Below are positions 8,263 to 17,327 of a stretch of DNA of 64,000 nt, in pieces. Each line of letters opens with the position of its first letter. Position 1 is the first letter of the stretch. The position numbers were made by a program, and so were the translations under genes. The notes under the pieces were generated by a model. It was not told where the DNA came from and did no database searches. It saw nothing but the letters and a program-made list of their open reading frames with translations. The DNA comes from Bacillus sp. REN10 (lineage in GTDB: Bacteria > Bacillota > Bacilli > Bacillales > Domibacillaceae), in contig NZ_JADHDW010000008.1 in assembly GCF_016820555.1 (NCBI RefSeq), positions 1 to 64,000 of the forward strand. The letters are read 5' to 3'.

Positions 8263-8775
8263 ATGAATATAAGAACAAATAGATTATTGATACGTGAATT
8301 TCAAGTTGATGATTGGGAAGCAGTATATGAATACACATCGAAGCGAGACGTTATGAAGTATATCCCTGATGGCGTACATACACGAGAAAGAGCGAAAGAA
8401 TTTATAGACAAAAACATAGGTGCTCACGCTGAACACTTTCCTGTTGTAGAAATAGAAAAAAACACCTTAATTGGACATATAGCCTTTCATAAATACTTTG
8501 GTAATCACACATATGAAATCGGATGGGTATTTAATCCTTCTTTTCAAAGAAGAGGATATGCTACCGAAGCAGCTAAGGGCGTTTTAGAATATGGTTTCAA
8601 TAAACTAAACTTACATAGGATTATTGCAACGTGTCAGCCTGAAAACACACCATCATACCGAGTAATGGAGAAGATGGGAATGAGAAGAGAAGGATTTTTC
8701 AAGAAATGCATTCCAAATGGAAATGATTGGTGGGATGAGTATTACTACGCTATTCTGAAAGAAGAATGGGAATAG
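8263..8775 (+). CDS. GNAT acetyltransferase, RimJ/RimL type
   Basis: A 170-residue N-acetyltransferase. The family pattern is clear: the opening MNIRTNRLLIREFQVDDWEAVYEY, then EIGWVFNPSFQRRGYATEAA with the acetyl-CoA loop Q-R-R-G-Y-A, and NTPSYRVMEKMGMRREG near the end. AGGAGG precedes the ATG. Homologues modify ribosomal proteins, antibiotics or small amines, so the substrate cannot be given. It is monocistronic. Confidence 0.88.
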   Translation: MNIRTNRLLIREFQVDDWEAVYEYTSKRDVMKYIPDGVHTRERAKEFIDKNIGAHAEHFPVVEIEKNTLIGHIAFHKYFGNHTYEIGWVFNPSFQRRGYATEAAKGVLEYGFNKLNLHRIIATCQPENTPSYRVMEKMGMRREGFFKKCIPNGNDWWDEYYYAILKEEWE

Positions 8776-8935
8776 AATTTGAAAAAATGCTTCAGAAATA
8801 CCTTTTCATAGATGGTACTATTAAGGGGATTAGTTTAAAGTGTGTAGAGCTAATGAACTTGTTTACTTTCCAATAAAGTCATTAAAAAAATAACACGCCT
8901 GTTGATTAACTCAATGTAGACAGGACTCTCCTGTC

Positions 8936-9061
8936 ATGATCAAAATCATGATTAAACTACAAATAGTAAAGCTCTATGAAAACAGCAAATCGCTAGCAGA
9001 TATTGCGGCAGAATATGAGATTACACCTTCTTCAAAGATTGTCATCCCCGACTTCTCGTGA
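8936..9061 (+). pseudogene. Remnant of IS3-type transposase OrfA
   Basis: A 41-codon frame contains IVKLYENSKSLADIAAEYEI, which matches the helix-turn-helix start of IS3-family OrfA proteins (K-x-x-I-V-x-L-Y-E-N-x-K-S-x-x-D-I-A-x-E-Y). It breaks off after TPSS, where the family continues to its tryptophan-containing helix. No OrfB follows, so this is a decayed insertion. The flanking 8776-8935 and 9062-9230 hold nothing else apart from the upstream region of the cold-shock gene. Confidence 0.55.
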
Positions 9062-9218
9062 TGAACCAATGATAATATTGATTTGCAATTTTTTCCGTTT
9101 CCTGCTATGATAAAGAAGAATTATTTTTGTTCGGTGTAAAGGATAGTATGAATATCGACTTTTCGTCTTGATGATACTTTGAGCAAGGATAGTAATATAA
9201 TGTGTGGTAACGCACTAG

Positions 9219-9434
<216 letters not shown>

Positions 9435-9452
9435 TCTTAAAACGATTATAAC

Positions 9453-9484
9453 AACAGGCTCTTTATATAGTGCCTGTTTTTTTA
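9453..9484 (+). terminator. Terminator of the cold-shock gene
   Basis: AACAGGC (9453-9459) pairs with GCCTGTT (9472-9478), followed by a run of T. Confidence 0.85.
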
Positions 9485-9496
9485 TGCCCTAAAAAA

Positions 9497-9519
9497 CCCT
9501 ACTCAACGTTCGAGTAGGG
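9497..9519 (-). terminator. Leftward hairpin terminator
   Basis: CCCTACTC (9497-9504) pairs with GAGTAGGG (9512-9519). On the minus strand TTTTTT follows. No intact minus-strand gene ends directly to its right, so it may be left from a lost gene. Confidence 0.6.
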
Positions 9520-10427
9520 AGATGATACAATGGTACAGGTAATAGAAAAAGATTTAAAGCTTCAAAGGTTTGTTTACAGTATAACATACTCGATTGACAA
9601 TATGCGGAATGTATATCAGTTATTTATTTTTTTCGAATACAATTACATTTTATTCTTTCTTTTTTCACTAACCTGCCCGTTAATTTAAGTACAAGACTTC
9701 ACAATCTCACGTCCTACAAACCATTTTCAGATAACCTCTGATTAAAAGTTTATCATCTAAGATCTTTTCTTTTCCTATTCCAAATACTTGGTAGTCGTAG
9801 TTCGGGACCAATACTATTTAGTAAGGAAGCAAAAAATATTTACGAAATAACCAACGTAAATGTGACGTGTGCCAACGTCAAAAGTGTCACCCTAAACGAA
9901 GTATCAATTTCTATTAATATGCTAAATAAATTATAAAAATGGTTTCTAGTTCTAGAAGTTCAGTCATTTTCTATCGCTGACCATATATTTAGATGTTACC
10001 AACTCGCGTATCTCTTTTATGAAAAGAAGATAAACAATTACTATTCATTGTCACAGTGGATGTAAAAAATTCTTAAAGATAGAGGTAAGAGTGTTTGTTT
10101 TATCTTCCAGAATAACCACTTAGATATCCCTAAAACAATGAAAGCCCTACCTCTCTTCCATCCTTACGGCTCCTTGTCCGTGCCAGTGTGAATCAGGATT
10201 ACAAACACCAAGTGACTATTTTATCGAGTTTTTTGATAAAGCTTCAAATGTTCGTAGAAGAAATTTAAATAATAAAAATGGATTAGATTGTAGAAATAAC
10301 AAAAGAGGTGAATGTTCTAAAAATAATTGAAGAAGTTGAACATTTTTGAAATGATTTACTTTTAATCATAATACTTCCTAAAAATTCAGAATTTTTATCG
10401 GAATGAAATACATATCTATAATTCACC
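9520..10427. other. 900-bp region with no supported gene
   Basis: I read both strands and found only short, stop-rich frames. The composition is AT-rich and looks like decayed sequence. Confidence 0.5.
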
Positions 10428-10486
10428 TTAACAGAAAATTTTCATTTGATTTGCAGTGATTCCCTTAATTAGCTCCAGTTCACTAA

Positions 10487-10888
10487 TCAAAAATTGATAT
10501 GCATGATCCAACATTTTTTTTCGCTTGCATTAAGTGCTTTTTCTTTCTTCATACGCATTAAATCACGTACAACCTCAGCGCCTTCTTGTATTTCACCCGT
10601 TTTTATTTTACTCGTGTTTACTTTATACCTTTGTTTCCACGGCAGTAACCTATCTGATTCTCCATGCTGAAAAATGTGTATGATGTGTTTTAATGCAAGT
10701 ATATCAGTAACTGGTCGTATACTTGAACTCAATATTTTATGTGTTGGAATCATAACTTGCATATTACTGATTGACATTTTTATGACATAATACTGTTGTC
10801 TTTCCCCTAAGAATTCTTTTTCTTCTATGGCTTCAATTATGCCTGCTCCGTGCATTGGATACACAATGTTATCGCCAATTTGAAACAT
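10487..10888 (-). CDS. ydeB: CarD-family transcription regulator (YdeB-like), C-terminus frameshifted
   Basis: CarD/CdnL proteins bind RNA polymerase beta and stabilise open complexes. The start MFQIGDNIVYPMHGAGIIEAIE and the stretch QQYYVIKMSISNMQVMIPT are typical and very close to what I recall of B. subtilis YdeB. I use the ATG at 10888, preceded by GGAGGTGG. The last residues in this frame (CWIMHINF) are foreign to the family. Adding one base at the run of eight T (10514-10521) restores MLDHAYQFLISELELIKGI and moves the stop to 10428. So the true gene is probably 10428-10888, and either the assembly or the gene has lost one A. Confidence 0.88.
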   Translation of the reverse strand: MFQIGDNIVYPMHGAGIIEAIEEKEFLGERQQYYVIKMSISNMQVMIPTHKILSSSIRPVTDILALKHIIHIFQHGESDRLLPWKQRYKVNTSKIKTGEIQEGAEVVRDLMRMKKEKALNASEKKCWIMHINF

Positions 10889-11075
10889 ATAATCCACCTC
10901 CATATATGGTAACCTTCTTAAGGTTATCATATATTCATTTTTTATCAAAATTTAAATAATAACATGATATTATTTTCAATGTCAATAAATTCCCCTTTGA
11001 AAATCAGTTCAAGCAAAAAATCAAAATAATAGAGAACGTGTCAGATTCCTAATAATGATGCTATATAAATCCAAG

Positions 11076-11222
11076 TTAAGTAATCACCATATGAGACTGA
11101 CATAACCTATTGAGTACGTCGTCAGGAGATTGAGCCATTTTTTCGAGGAATGGTTCAATTTGTTTGATCAAGTGTTCTTGTTTTTTGTAAAAGGTGTTTG
11201 TTACAAGTGTATCGAAGTTCTA
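11076..11222 (-). pseudogene. Unidentified coding fragment
   Basis: The minus strand encodes about 48 residues, including NTFYKKQEHLIKQIEPFLEK and QSPDDVLNRLC, ending in TAA at 11076. It opens just after a stop and has no good start codon. The charged helical composition looks coding, but I do not recognise the family. Confidence 0.3.
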
Positions 11223-11254
11223 GACGATGAATATTCAACAGAAAAAGTAGTAAA

Positions 11255-11280
11255 CTGGACGTGACAGCAATCACGTCCAG
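11255..11280. repeat. Perfect 10-bp hairpin upstream-side of DUF1259 gene end
   Basis: CTGGACGTGA (11255-11264) and TCACGTCCAG (11271-11280) form a perfect stem with a CAGCAA loop. It lies about 95 bp past the end of the minus-strand DUF1259 gene. No clear T-run, so terminator function is uncertain. Confidence 0.45.
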
Positions 11281-11373
11281 CACATCTTTAAGACAAATCA
11301 AGTTTTTCAAAAGTCTAACGTTTCAAGTTAACTTTGCAGCTCTTTATTGACTAGGTTTACAGCTAATGAATAG

Positions 11374-11877
11374 TTATCTCCGATTGCTTTTTCTAAATAG
11401 ACCTGCAGCCACCGCAGCTTGAAAACTGTTCATCGCAAATTGAAATGGATCGCCGACATTTTCCCAATGCATGTACATTAATCTAGGTTGATCAAACAGC
11501 CAGTGGTTATGCACTGCAGTAACAGTGAGGCCTCTTTTGCGAAGTTCTGTCATAAACGGGTTAATTTCTTCTTGGAGAACAACAGATTCGCCAAGGTTAA
11601 GCCCATTGTTTTCAAAAGATAGGGCAAATGGAAGGGCAAGAGGGGACTGGGTAGTGCGTTTAAGGATCGTAGCGTTAATTTCACGATTACGCTGTACGAC
11701 ACAAGCTGGTGTTGTAGTAATCACTTCCCCGCCGATAATAGCCGCAAGCTCTTGACAAGCTCTAGTACCTATCCCTCCGACGCCCGCATCCGAGCGATTG
11801 TGGGGACAGCAACGAGAGCCAGATTCATCGTCCCAGCGTTGCAAGGACCTGTTATGATGATTATGATTGTATCCCAA
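11374..11877 (-). CDS. DUF1259 domain protein (LppY/LpqO-like)
   Basis: A 167-residue protein. From about residue 45 on it matches DUF1259: VVQRNREINATIL, ALSFENNGLNLGESVVLQEE, MTELRKRGLTVTAVHNHW and MYMHWENVGDPF. The family is of unknown function and in other bacteria occurs as lipoproteins (LppY/LpqO). Here there is no signal peptide; the first 35 residues are His/Asn/Arg-rich (GYNHNHHNRSLQRW). The start is a TTG at 11877, supported by AAGGAGGTG seven bases upstream. The conserved HNHW and MHWE histidines could bind metal. It appears monocistronic. Confidence 0.8.
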   Translation of the reverse strand: MGYNHNHHNRSLQRWDDESGSRCCPHNRSDAGVGGIGTRACQELAAIIGGEVITTTPACVVQRNREINATILKRTTQSPLALPFALSFENNGLNLGESVVLQEEINPFMTELRKRGLTVTAVHNHWLFDQPRLMYMHWENVGDPFQFAMNSFQAAVAAGLFRKSNRR

Positions 11878-12133
11878 TGTATTTCACCTCCTTTCTCTTC
11901 TCTACTAATAAAGTATTCTAGAAAGACTGATATGGCTGTGTGCTTATACTAAGACAAGCACCTTTTTTAATTTTCCTATTTTAAAATGGAGAAAATGTTA
12001 GAAAAATCAAGATTACTAATTTATGAATATTTATCACTAGCTAAAATTCATGAACTTTATTTCTAAAATCGAAATGGTTACCTATCCACTTTTAAAACCA
12101 TCCGTTACCTTCACGCTATAAATATATATTCAA

Positions 12134-12179
12134 AAAAACGACCGAACCATCTCTCGTTAAAGATGGTTCGGTCGTTTTT
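12134..12179. terminator. Strong bidirectional terminator
   Basis: A 19-bp perfect stem (12134-12152 with 12161-12179, core CGACCGAACCATCT) with T-runs on both strands. It lies between the DUF1259 gene start region and the small membrane gene at 12210-12314, and probably ends transcription of the latter. Confidence 0.85.
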
Positions 12180-12209
12180 TCTGATGCTGCGTACTCTACC
12201 TCTAGTGCT

Positions 12210-12314
12210 TCAGTTATTTATAAAAATGTCTACTACCCCATAAAAGAAAGAAACTGCTAAGCCAGTGCTAAACATGATGATCATTAAAGCTAAAGGAAAG
12301 TCTTTTTTATTCAT
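12210..12314 (-). CDS. Small membrane protein, 34 residues
   Basis: ATG at 12314 with an AGGGGG SD eight bases upstream. The product starts MNKKDFPLALMIIMFSTG and is a single hydrophobic helix ending in DIFINN. A strong terminator follows. I do not recognise it. The good SD and terminator support a real gene. Confidence 0.55.
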   Translation of the reverse strand: MNKKDFPLALMIIMFSTGLAVSFFYGVVDIFINN

Positions 12315-12490
12315 AGAAAATCCCCCTTTTCACTTTATGGCCAATGTCTAAAAGCCGCTGACTCATCTCAGCTTGACATAATGGACCTCTCATACAATCA
12401 ATGCTTTTATACCTATAAAGATTCCTAGCAAGTTAAGCCATGATGTAAAGATCACCCCCGCACACCTCATCTACTTGTTTATCTCATTGT

Positions 12491-13387
12491 TTAAAGCGGG
12501 AGCTGCTGATGTTCGATCAACTCTACGAATTTAGTGGAAGCTGGCGAGAGCGGTACACTTTTTAAAAAGCATACACCTATGTCCCTCTTTGGAATGTCTT
12601 CCGTTAATTTTGCTTCATATACCAACCCTTTACTTAAATATTCTTTGGAAAATTCTCTTGTTACACAAGCAACACCTAAGTTGATTTTGGCAAATTCCAG
12701 CAGTAAATCATGGGAACCTAATTCAAATTCAGGTGAAAGTTTGAGTCCTTTCGATAATAAGTAATCCTCGACATATTTTCTGGAGTTGGACTTTTGTTCG
12801 AGAAAAATGAGCGGCAGCTTTAATAATTCCTGCATGCTAACTCGTTTAGATAATAGTTTCTTGAATTTCTCGCCATAAACAAAGATGTCTTGAATTTCGA
12901 AGCAAGGACGTAATTCTAAGGTGGAGTCGTGAATGGGAAAATTACAAAAGACGATATCTACCTCCCCCGATTTTAAAATTGAAATGAGTTCATCAGTTGT
13001 TCCGTTAATAATCTTTAATGTAATATTTGGATATTTATTGTGAAAAACCTCTAAATAAGGCAGTAAAAAATATTTAGAAATCGTGTCCCCCACCCCAATT
13101 TTTAATTCACCAGTCGTTAAATTTTTAAATTCTAACATCTTCTCTTCTCCCGCATCAATTAAATGAATGGCGGATTGAACATATTCAAATAGAAGGCTCC
13201 CTTCATTGGTGAAGGAAACTCCCTTAGGTGTTCGATTAAAAAGACGAGTGTCCAATTCCTGCTCCAATTGCATGATCGCTTGGCTGACAGCGGGCTGCGT
13301 CATATATAACTCTTTGGCAGCTTTCGAGAAACTTTCACTTTTTCCTACGATACAAAACACTTTATATAAATCTAATTTACTTATCAT
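12491..13387 (-). CDS. LysR-family transcriptional regulator
   Basis: A 298-residue LysR regulator. The HTH is at residues about 3-62 (SESFSKAAKELYMTQPAVSQAIMQLE), then the effector-binding domain. ATG at 13387 is used because AAGGAGAGG lies just upstream; the earlier start in frame is not supported. It is divergent from the CofE-like gene at 13506 with only 118 bp between the starts, so that gene is its likely target. It belongs to the CysL/YtlI-like branch by general look; the inducer is unknown. Confidence 0.9.
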   Translation of the reverse strand: MISKLDLYKVFCIVGKSESFSKAAKELYMTQPAVSQAIMQLEQELDTRLFNRTPKGVSFTNEGSLLFEYVQSAIHLIDAGEEKMLEFKNLTTGELKIGVGDTISKYFLLPYLEVFHNKYPNITLKIINGTTDELISILKSGEVDIVFCNFPIHDSTLELRPCFEIQDIFVYGEKFKKLLSKRVSMQELLKLPLIFLEQKSNSRKYVEDYLLSKGLKLSPEFELGSHDLLLEFAKINLGVACVTREFSKEYLSKGLVYEAKLTEDIPKRDIGVCFLKSVPLSPASTKFVELIEHQQLPL

Positions 13388-13505
13388 ATAACCTCTCCTT
13401 ATACCCACCATTAGATATATTAATTTTACTTATATCATAATTCCAATGTATAGTAAAAATATAAATATTTAAATTCATTTACATAGTTAATAAGGAGCGA
13501 TTCAA

Positions 13506-14696
13506 TTGGAAAGAGTAGTAGGAACTGTTGTCAGAGGTTTGCGTGGGCCGATCATCAATCAAGGGGATAACATTGAACAAATCGTTGTAGATAGCGTGTT
13601 AAAAGCTTCCGAAGTGGAAGGCTTTCAAATCAATGATAAAGACATCGTCACGATCACCGAATCGATCGTTGCACGCGCTCAAGGAAACTACGCAACGATT
13701 GATCACATTGCCGCCGACGTTCGTTCTAAATTCGGGGACGATACTATCGGTGTGATCTTCCCTATTTTAAGCCGTAACCGTTTTGCGAACTGTCTTCACG
13801 GTATTGCCAAAGGCGCGAAAAAAATCGTCTTAATGCTTAGCTACCCTTCTGATGAAGTCGGCAACCATTTAGTTGAAATCGACAGACTCGACGAAAAAGG
13901 TGTAAATCCTTGGACAGATGTGTTAACAGAACAAGAGTTCCGCGAGCATTTCGGCTATAATAAGCATACCTTTACAGGCGTTGATTACATTGAATACTAC
14001 AAATCCATTGTTGAGGAACACGGTGTTGAATGCGAAGTGATCTTCTCGAACAACGCGAAAACGATTTTGAACTACACAAAGAGTGTGCTCACTTGTGATA
14101 TTCATACAAGATTCCGTACAAAACGAATCTTGAAAGAACATGGTGGCGAGAAAATTTATAATTTAGACGACATTTTATCCGAGTCTATTGATGGCAGTGG
14201 CTATAACGAAAACTACGGTCTGCTTGGATCGAATAAAGCAACAGAAGACAGCGTAAAATTATTTCCGCATACTTGCCAGCCAATCGTGGATAAGATCCAG
14301 CAAATGCTGAAAGAAAAAACAGGAAAAACAGTAGAAGTAATGATTTATGGAGACGGTGCTTTCAAAGATCCTGTCGGAAAGATTTGGGAACTTGCAGATC
14401 CCGTCGTTTCCCCTGCTTACACAGCTGGACTTGATGGCACACCAAACGAAGTAAAATTAAAATATTTAGCGGATAATAACTTTGCTGATTTACAAGGCGA
14501 AGAGCTAAAAGCAGCGATCACTGAGTTTATTAATAATAAAGAGGAAGACCTAGTCGGAGCGATGGAAGCTCAAGGGACAACACCGAGAAAATTGACAGAT
14601 CTGATCGGCTCTTTATCTGATTTGACTTCAGGAAGTGGCGATAAAGGAACACCAATTATCTATATTCAAGGTTATTTTGATAACTATACTCATTAA
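13506..14696 (+). CDS. Coenzyme F420-0:L-glutamate ligase-like protein (CofE family)
   Basis: A 396-residue protein of the CofE/F420_ligase family, which adds glutamate to F420-0 in archaea and actinobacteria. The family start VRGLRGPIINQGDNIEQIV and the conserved VTITESIVARAQGNY are clear, as are FPILSRNRF and the late EVMIYGDGAFKDPVG. The start is a TTG at 13506 with AAGGAG upstream. Bacillaceae are not known to make F420 and no other F420 gene is seen here, so it probably glutamylates something else; CofE-like proteins have been proposed as folate ligases in some bacteria. The divergent LysR gene suggests inducible expression. A hairpin terminator follows. Confidence 0.85.
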   Translation: MERVVGTVVRGLRGPIINQGDNIEQIVVDSVLKASEVEGFQINDKDIVTITESIVARAQGNYATIDHIAADVRSKFGDDTIGVIFPILSRNRFANCLHGIAKGAKKIVLMLSYPSDEVGNHLVEIDRLDEKGVNPWTDVLTEQEFREHFGYNKHTFTGVDYIEYYKSIVEEHGVECEVIFSNNAKTILNYTKSVLTCDIHTRFRTKRILKEHGGEKIYNLDDILSESIDGSGYNENYGLLGSNKATEDSVKLFPHTCQPIVDKIQQMLKEKTGKTVEVMIYGDGAFKDPVGKIWELADPVVSPAYTAGLDGTPNEVKLKYLADNNFADLQGEELKAAITEFINNKEEDLVGAMEAQGTTPRKLTDLIGSLSDLTSGSGDKGTPIIYIQGYFDNYTH

Positions 14697-14702
14697 TTTT
14701 TA

Positions 14703-14745
14703 AGGGACCTGCGGAATGCGATCTTCTTCGGGTCCCTGATTTTTT
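14703..14745 (+). terminator. Terminator of the CofE-like gene
   Basis: AGGGACC (14703-14709) pairs with GGTCCCT (14731-14737), followed by GATTTTTTATTT. Confidence 0.8.
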
Positions 14746-14823
14746 ATTTCACGTTATTTCAATAAAAATATACAACATGCAAAGAGTTTAACAACAAGAT
14801 CCCCTAATTGAATCATGAAAGAT

Positions 14824-15375
14824 TTATCTTACATATTTCTTACTTATATATCCTATTACTGATTTATTGTTAACAACATATTTGACTTTGAACCAGCCAT
14901 AATTTGTATTATCATCATCAATGATATCAACTCTTGTACCATATGGAATAACTTTTAGCACCTTAGATTTTGTATTTGGTGCCGCTCTTAAATTCAAGCC
15001 ATTTGTGCTGTCAATCATCGCAAAATCTAATGAAAGATAATTGGGCGATATATATTTTGTCTGAACATATCCTTGAACAGTCTTATTGTTAGCCTTTTTA
15101 TGAGCCACTTGAACCCAGTTATTAGCAACAAATTTTTTGACTACGAAAGTGTTCGGTATTCCAGGACCACCGTCATTTTCATTTCCAGCCCACCTTTTTA
15201 TTGTCTCGACCTTTTTACCATTTGGTTTATTATAAACATTCACATTAGCACTTGTTATATAAACTGTATAATTAGACTTAGGGCTATTGGTAGCAGCAAG
15301 CACATTATCGGTTGAACTCAACGAAAATAAACTTATGATCAAGGTTAAAACTATAAGAAAAAAACGTTTATTCAT
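14824..15375 (-). CDS. Secreted protein with two bacterial SH3 domains
   Basis: A 183-residue secreted protein. Residues 1-27 are a signal peptide (MNKRFFLIVLTLIISLFSLS, cleavage near VLAA). Two SH3-type domains follow: about 35-105 (YITSANVNVYNKPNGKKVETI) and about 115-183 (GLNLRAAPNTKSKVLKVIPYGTRVDII). Bacterial SH3 domains bind cell-wall peptides. There is no catalytic domain, so it may be a wall-binding or inhibitory protein. AAGGAGG precedes the ATG at 15375. Monocistronic. Confidence 0.85.
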   Translation of the reverse strand: MNKRFFLIVLTLIISLFSLSSTDNVLAATNSPKSNYTVYITSANVNVYNKPNGKKVETIKRWAGNENDGGPGIPNTFVVKKFVANNWVQVAHKKANNKTVQGYVQTKYISPNYLSLDFAMIDSTNGLNLRAAPNTKSKVLKVIPYGTRVDIIDDDNTNYGWFKVKYVVNNKSVIGYISKKYVR

Positions 15376-15483
15376 GAAATAGCTTCCTCCTTATTAGGTA
15401 ATATTCACTTTTTAATCACAGAAAAAACATTTCCAAGATGTAAGTTATTTTAGTTATTTCCATACAAGCAACAGAACGCAATA

Positions 15484-15783
15484 CTACTGTAATATCTTTT
15501 GAGAATTGCTATCCTTCTCTTTCTTTTGTAATTGACGTTCTATTGTAACAATAATTATTGCTTGAACTAAAATTGCTAGCAATAGAAGAAACAGGTGCGT
15601 GACTTGGTATTGAACCATAGAAACTAAATAAAAAATAGGCGCAGAACATAACAAGGAAACATATTGATTTTTAGTTAGGATGTGAATAATTGTTGAGAGA
15701 CAAGATGTAATCAGCAATAACTCTAGAATAAAACCTACAGATTCAACACCTAACATATTTTGCAGTTCATAAATATATGTCAA
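15484..15783 (-). CDS. Small membrane protein, 99 residues
   Basis: Three hydrophobic helices (about residues 15-35, 42-60 and 62-82) and a charged tail (RQLQKKEKDSNSQ). The start is a TTG at 15783 with GGGGG upstream. I do not recognise the family. It lies between the SH3 protein and a fragment of an HXXEE gene. No regulatory signal is obvious. Confidence 0.6.
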   Translation of the reverse strand: MTYIYELQNMLGVESVGFILELLLITSCLSTIIHILTKNQYVSLLCSAPIFYLVSMVQYQVTHLFLLLLAILVQAIIIVTIERQLQKKEKDSNSQKILQ

Positions 15784-15890
15784 CTCCCATCCCCCTTTCG
15801 AGTTGAAATGGTATTAAACAGCATCCTCTCTTAGTTATAATATTATCCATTTATATCAAATACCCTCTTTAATTTGGAATTATTTTCATT

Positions 15891-16100
15891 TTGAATACCC
15901 TCTCCCTAACAACGTTTGTATATTTCCCCATGTCTGGACTAATATCTGCGGTTTTGTTGTTAGTCTCCTATACTCTCTTTCTACTGTATCTTTTACTAAA
16001 AGCAAAGCGGATTCAACTCAATATAACCTATGATCATATTTGTAAAATTTTCACACATCTTATGATCGTTACAATTCTAGGTGGTATGTGCTACTTTTAA
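15891..16100 (+). pseudogene. Truncated HXXEE-family membrane protein (paralogue fragment)
   Basis: The part MSGLISAVLLLVSYTLFLLYLLLKAKRI closely matches MPGLISAVLLLIPYMSFVLYLSMKANRI in the full HXXEE protein encoded at 18181-18684, and the DNA matches too (AATATCTGCGGTTTTGTTGT is shared). The N-terminal two thirds, including the HxxEE motif, are missing, and the C-terminus differs. It is therefore a decayed second copy. A strong terminator follows. Confidence 0.6.
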
Positions 16101-16105
16101 TATAA

Positions 16106-16176
16106 AAACTCCCCCGTGTGCTAGTATTCTGGTTCGTGAACCAAAAATATTTTAGCACCTCGGGGGAGTTTTTTAA
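16106..16176. terminator. Large nested hairpin terminator
   Basis: AAACTCCCCCG (16106-16116) pairs with CGGGGGAGTTT (16161-16171), with inner GTGCTA/TAGCAC and a GGTTCGTGAACC hairpin at the tip, then TTTT. Strong and bidirectional. Confidence 0.85.
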
Positions 16177-16304
16177 TACCACACTGATATACATGTGACA
16201 AATCCAACAATAACACTGTAAAAAATCAACAACTTCCCTTTACAAAAAGACTCTTCCACTTCTTCTCCACTTTGTTTGTCATAATTGTTTAATAAACATT
16301 GCAC
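16173..16304 (-). CDS. Possible 43-residue single-span membrane protein
   Basis: A GTG-started frame reads QCLLNNYDKQSGEEVEESF then a hydrophobic helix (LLIFYSVIVGFVTCISVW) to a TAA inside the adjacent terminator. The SD (AGAGG) is too far away to be convincing. It may be real, a fragment, or chance. Confidence 0.2.
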   Translation of the reverse strand: MQCLLNNYDKQSGEEVEESFCKGKLLIFYSVIVGFVTCISVWY

Positions 16305-16350
16305 TGGTTAATTGAAACCTCTTAATCATTAGATCCAGCAATTTTACCCG

Positions 16351-16596
16351 CTATTCTTCCTGAACAAACTTCACTTCATCATATCCGCAATGATGACAGT
16401 GCATTAAATGAGGACAAATTTGATCCTTCGCAGTATTGGAGTAGCCGTCACCCATCTTTACTGTTTCTTGATCATTACAATGACCATAAGGGTCTAAAAA
16501 ATCGGATACTTTGCCTAAGTCGGCTAATCGGGAACGACATTTTGGACAATACACTTCCGATTCCTTAAATGCGTTACATAAAGGACATATGTTCAT
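16351..16596 (-). CDS. Zinc-ribbon protein, 81 residues
   Basis: Starts MNICPLCNAFKESEVYCPKCRSRL, a four-cysteine zinc ribbon (CPLC...CPKC), and has a second cluster CPHLMHCHHCGY near the end. The ATG at 16596 has GAGGTG six bases upstream; the earlier in-frame GTG is part of that SD. Such small proteins usually bind zinc and either proteins or nucleic acid. Family not recognised beyond this. Confidence 0.7.
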   Translation of the reverse strand: MNICPLCNAFKESEVYCPKCRSRLADLGKVSDFLDPYGHCNDQETVKMGDGYSNTAKDQICPHLMHCHHCGYDEVKFVQEE

Positions 16597-16764
16597 TCGT
16601 ATCACCTCTTTTTTCTCTCAAATTTAGTATTCGTTTTTTTATGGATGCTATGTAGGATACATGAGATGATCGCACGTTAATAAAAAACTTAATTTCCTCT
16701 TATAATCATCCACTCCTTTTTTAGATCACTGCATTTACTAGTATTAAGGAAGGAGGTGCTCAAT

Positions 16765-17046
16765 TTGAGTCAGCAAGATTTTCATCGTTTTACCCAAAGT
16801 CTGGTAGGACAAGAAGTTGAAGTTATAACAACTGAAGGTACCTATTCAGGAACCCTCTTATCTGTGGGGAGTGATTCTATTGTTTTACAAACTAGAATGA
16901 ATGGGCGTTTAGTACGCTTAGCTATTCGAATCGCCTTAATTGTCGCGCTTTTTCGATTAATAAGCGGCCATAGGGGCCCTGTTTGGGGACAGCCTCATGA
17001 AAACAGATCAAAATCTAACAAGCATCATGACGACTATCATTATTAG
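16765..17046 (+). CDS. DUF2642 (YuzF-like) protein
   Basis: A 93-residue protein. FTQSLVGQEVEVITTEGTYSGTLLSVGSDSIVLQ is a small beta domain of the DUF2642 type, common in Bacillus and often linked with spores. After it comes a hydrophobic stretch (IALIVALFRLISG) and a His/Asn-rich tail (NKHHDDYHY). The start is taken as the TTG at 16765 with AAGGAGG seven bases upstream. Role unknown. A terminator follows at 17098. Confidence 0.75.
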   Translation: MSQQDFHRFTQSLVGQEVEVITTEGTYSGTLLSVGSDSIVLQTRMNGRLVRLAIRIALIVALFRLISGHRGPVWGQPHENRSKSNKHHDDYHY

Positions 17047-17097
17047 CTAAAACAAGTATAAAATCATCTTTAGATCCTCCATAATTCCATACTGTCT

Positions 17098-17126
17098 AAA
17101 AGTCAAGAGTAATCTTGGCTTTTTTC
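17098..17126 (+). terminator. Terminator of the DUF2642 gene
   Basis: AAAAGTCAAGA pairs with TCTTGGCTTTT across a GTAA loop, followed by T's. Confidence 0.75.
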
Positions 17127-17327
17127 TTTTATACTATATAACAGCAAAGCCACCTAACATGCTTGGCGCAAATACAAAATATAATCAATTCGTCCTTCTT
17201 CTTTGTCATTCTTGCTCAACTAAACCCAGTATGAACTTTGTATATCGGATTCTTTTAACATACTGTACAAGATGAAATTTTAAAATGGATTACACAAGTC
17301 CAGCTTTCTCCAACTCCCTTAGCACGA

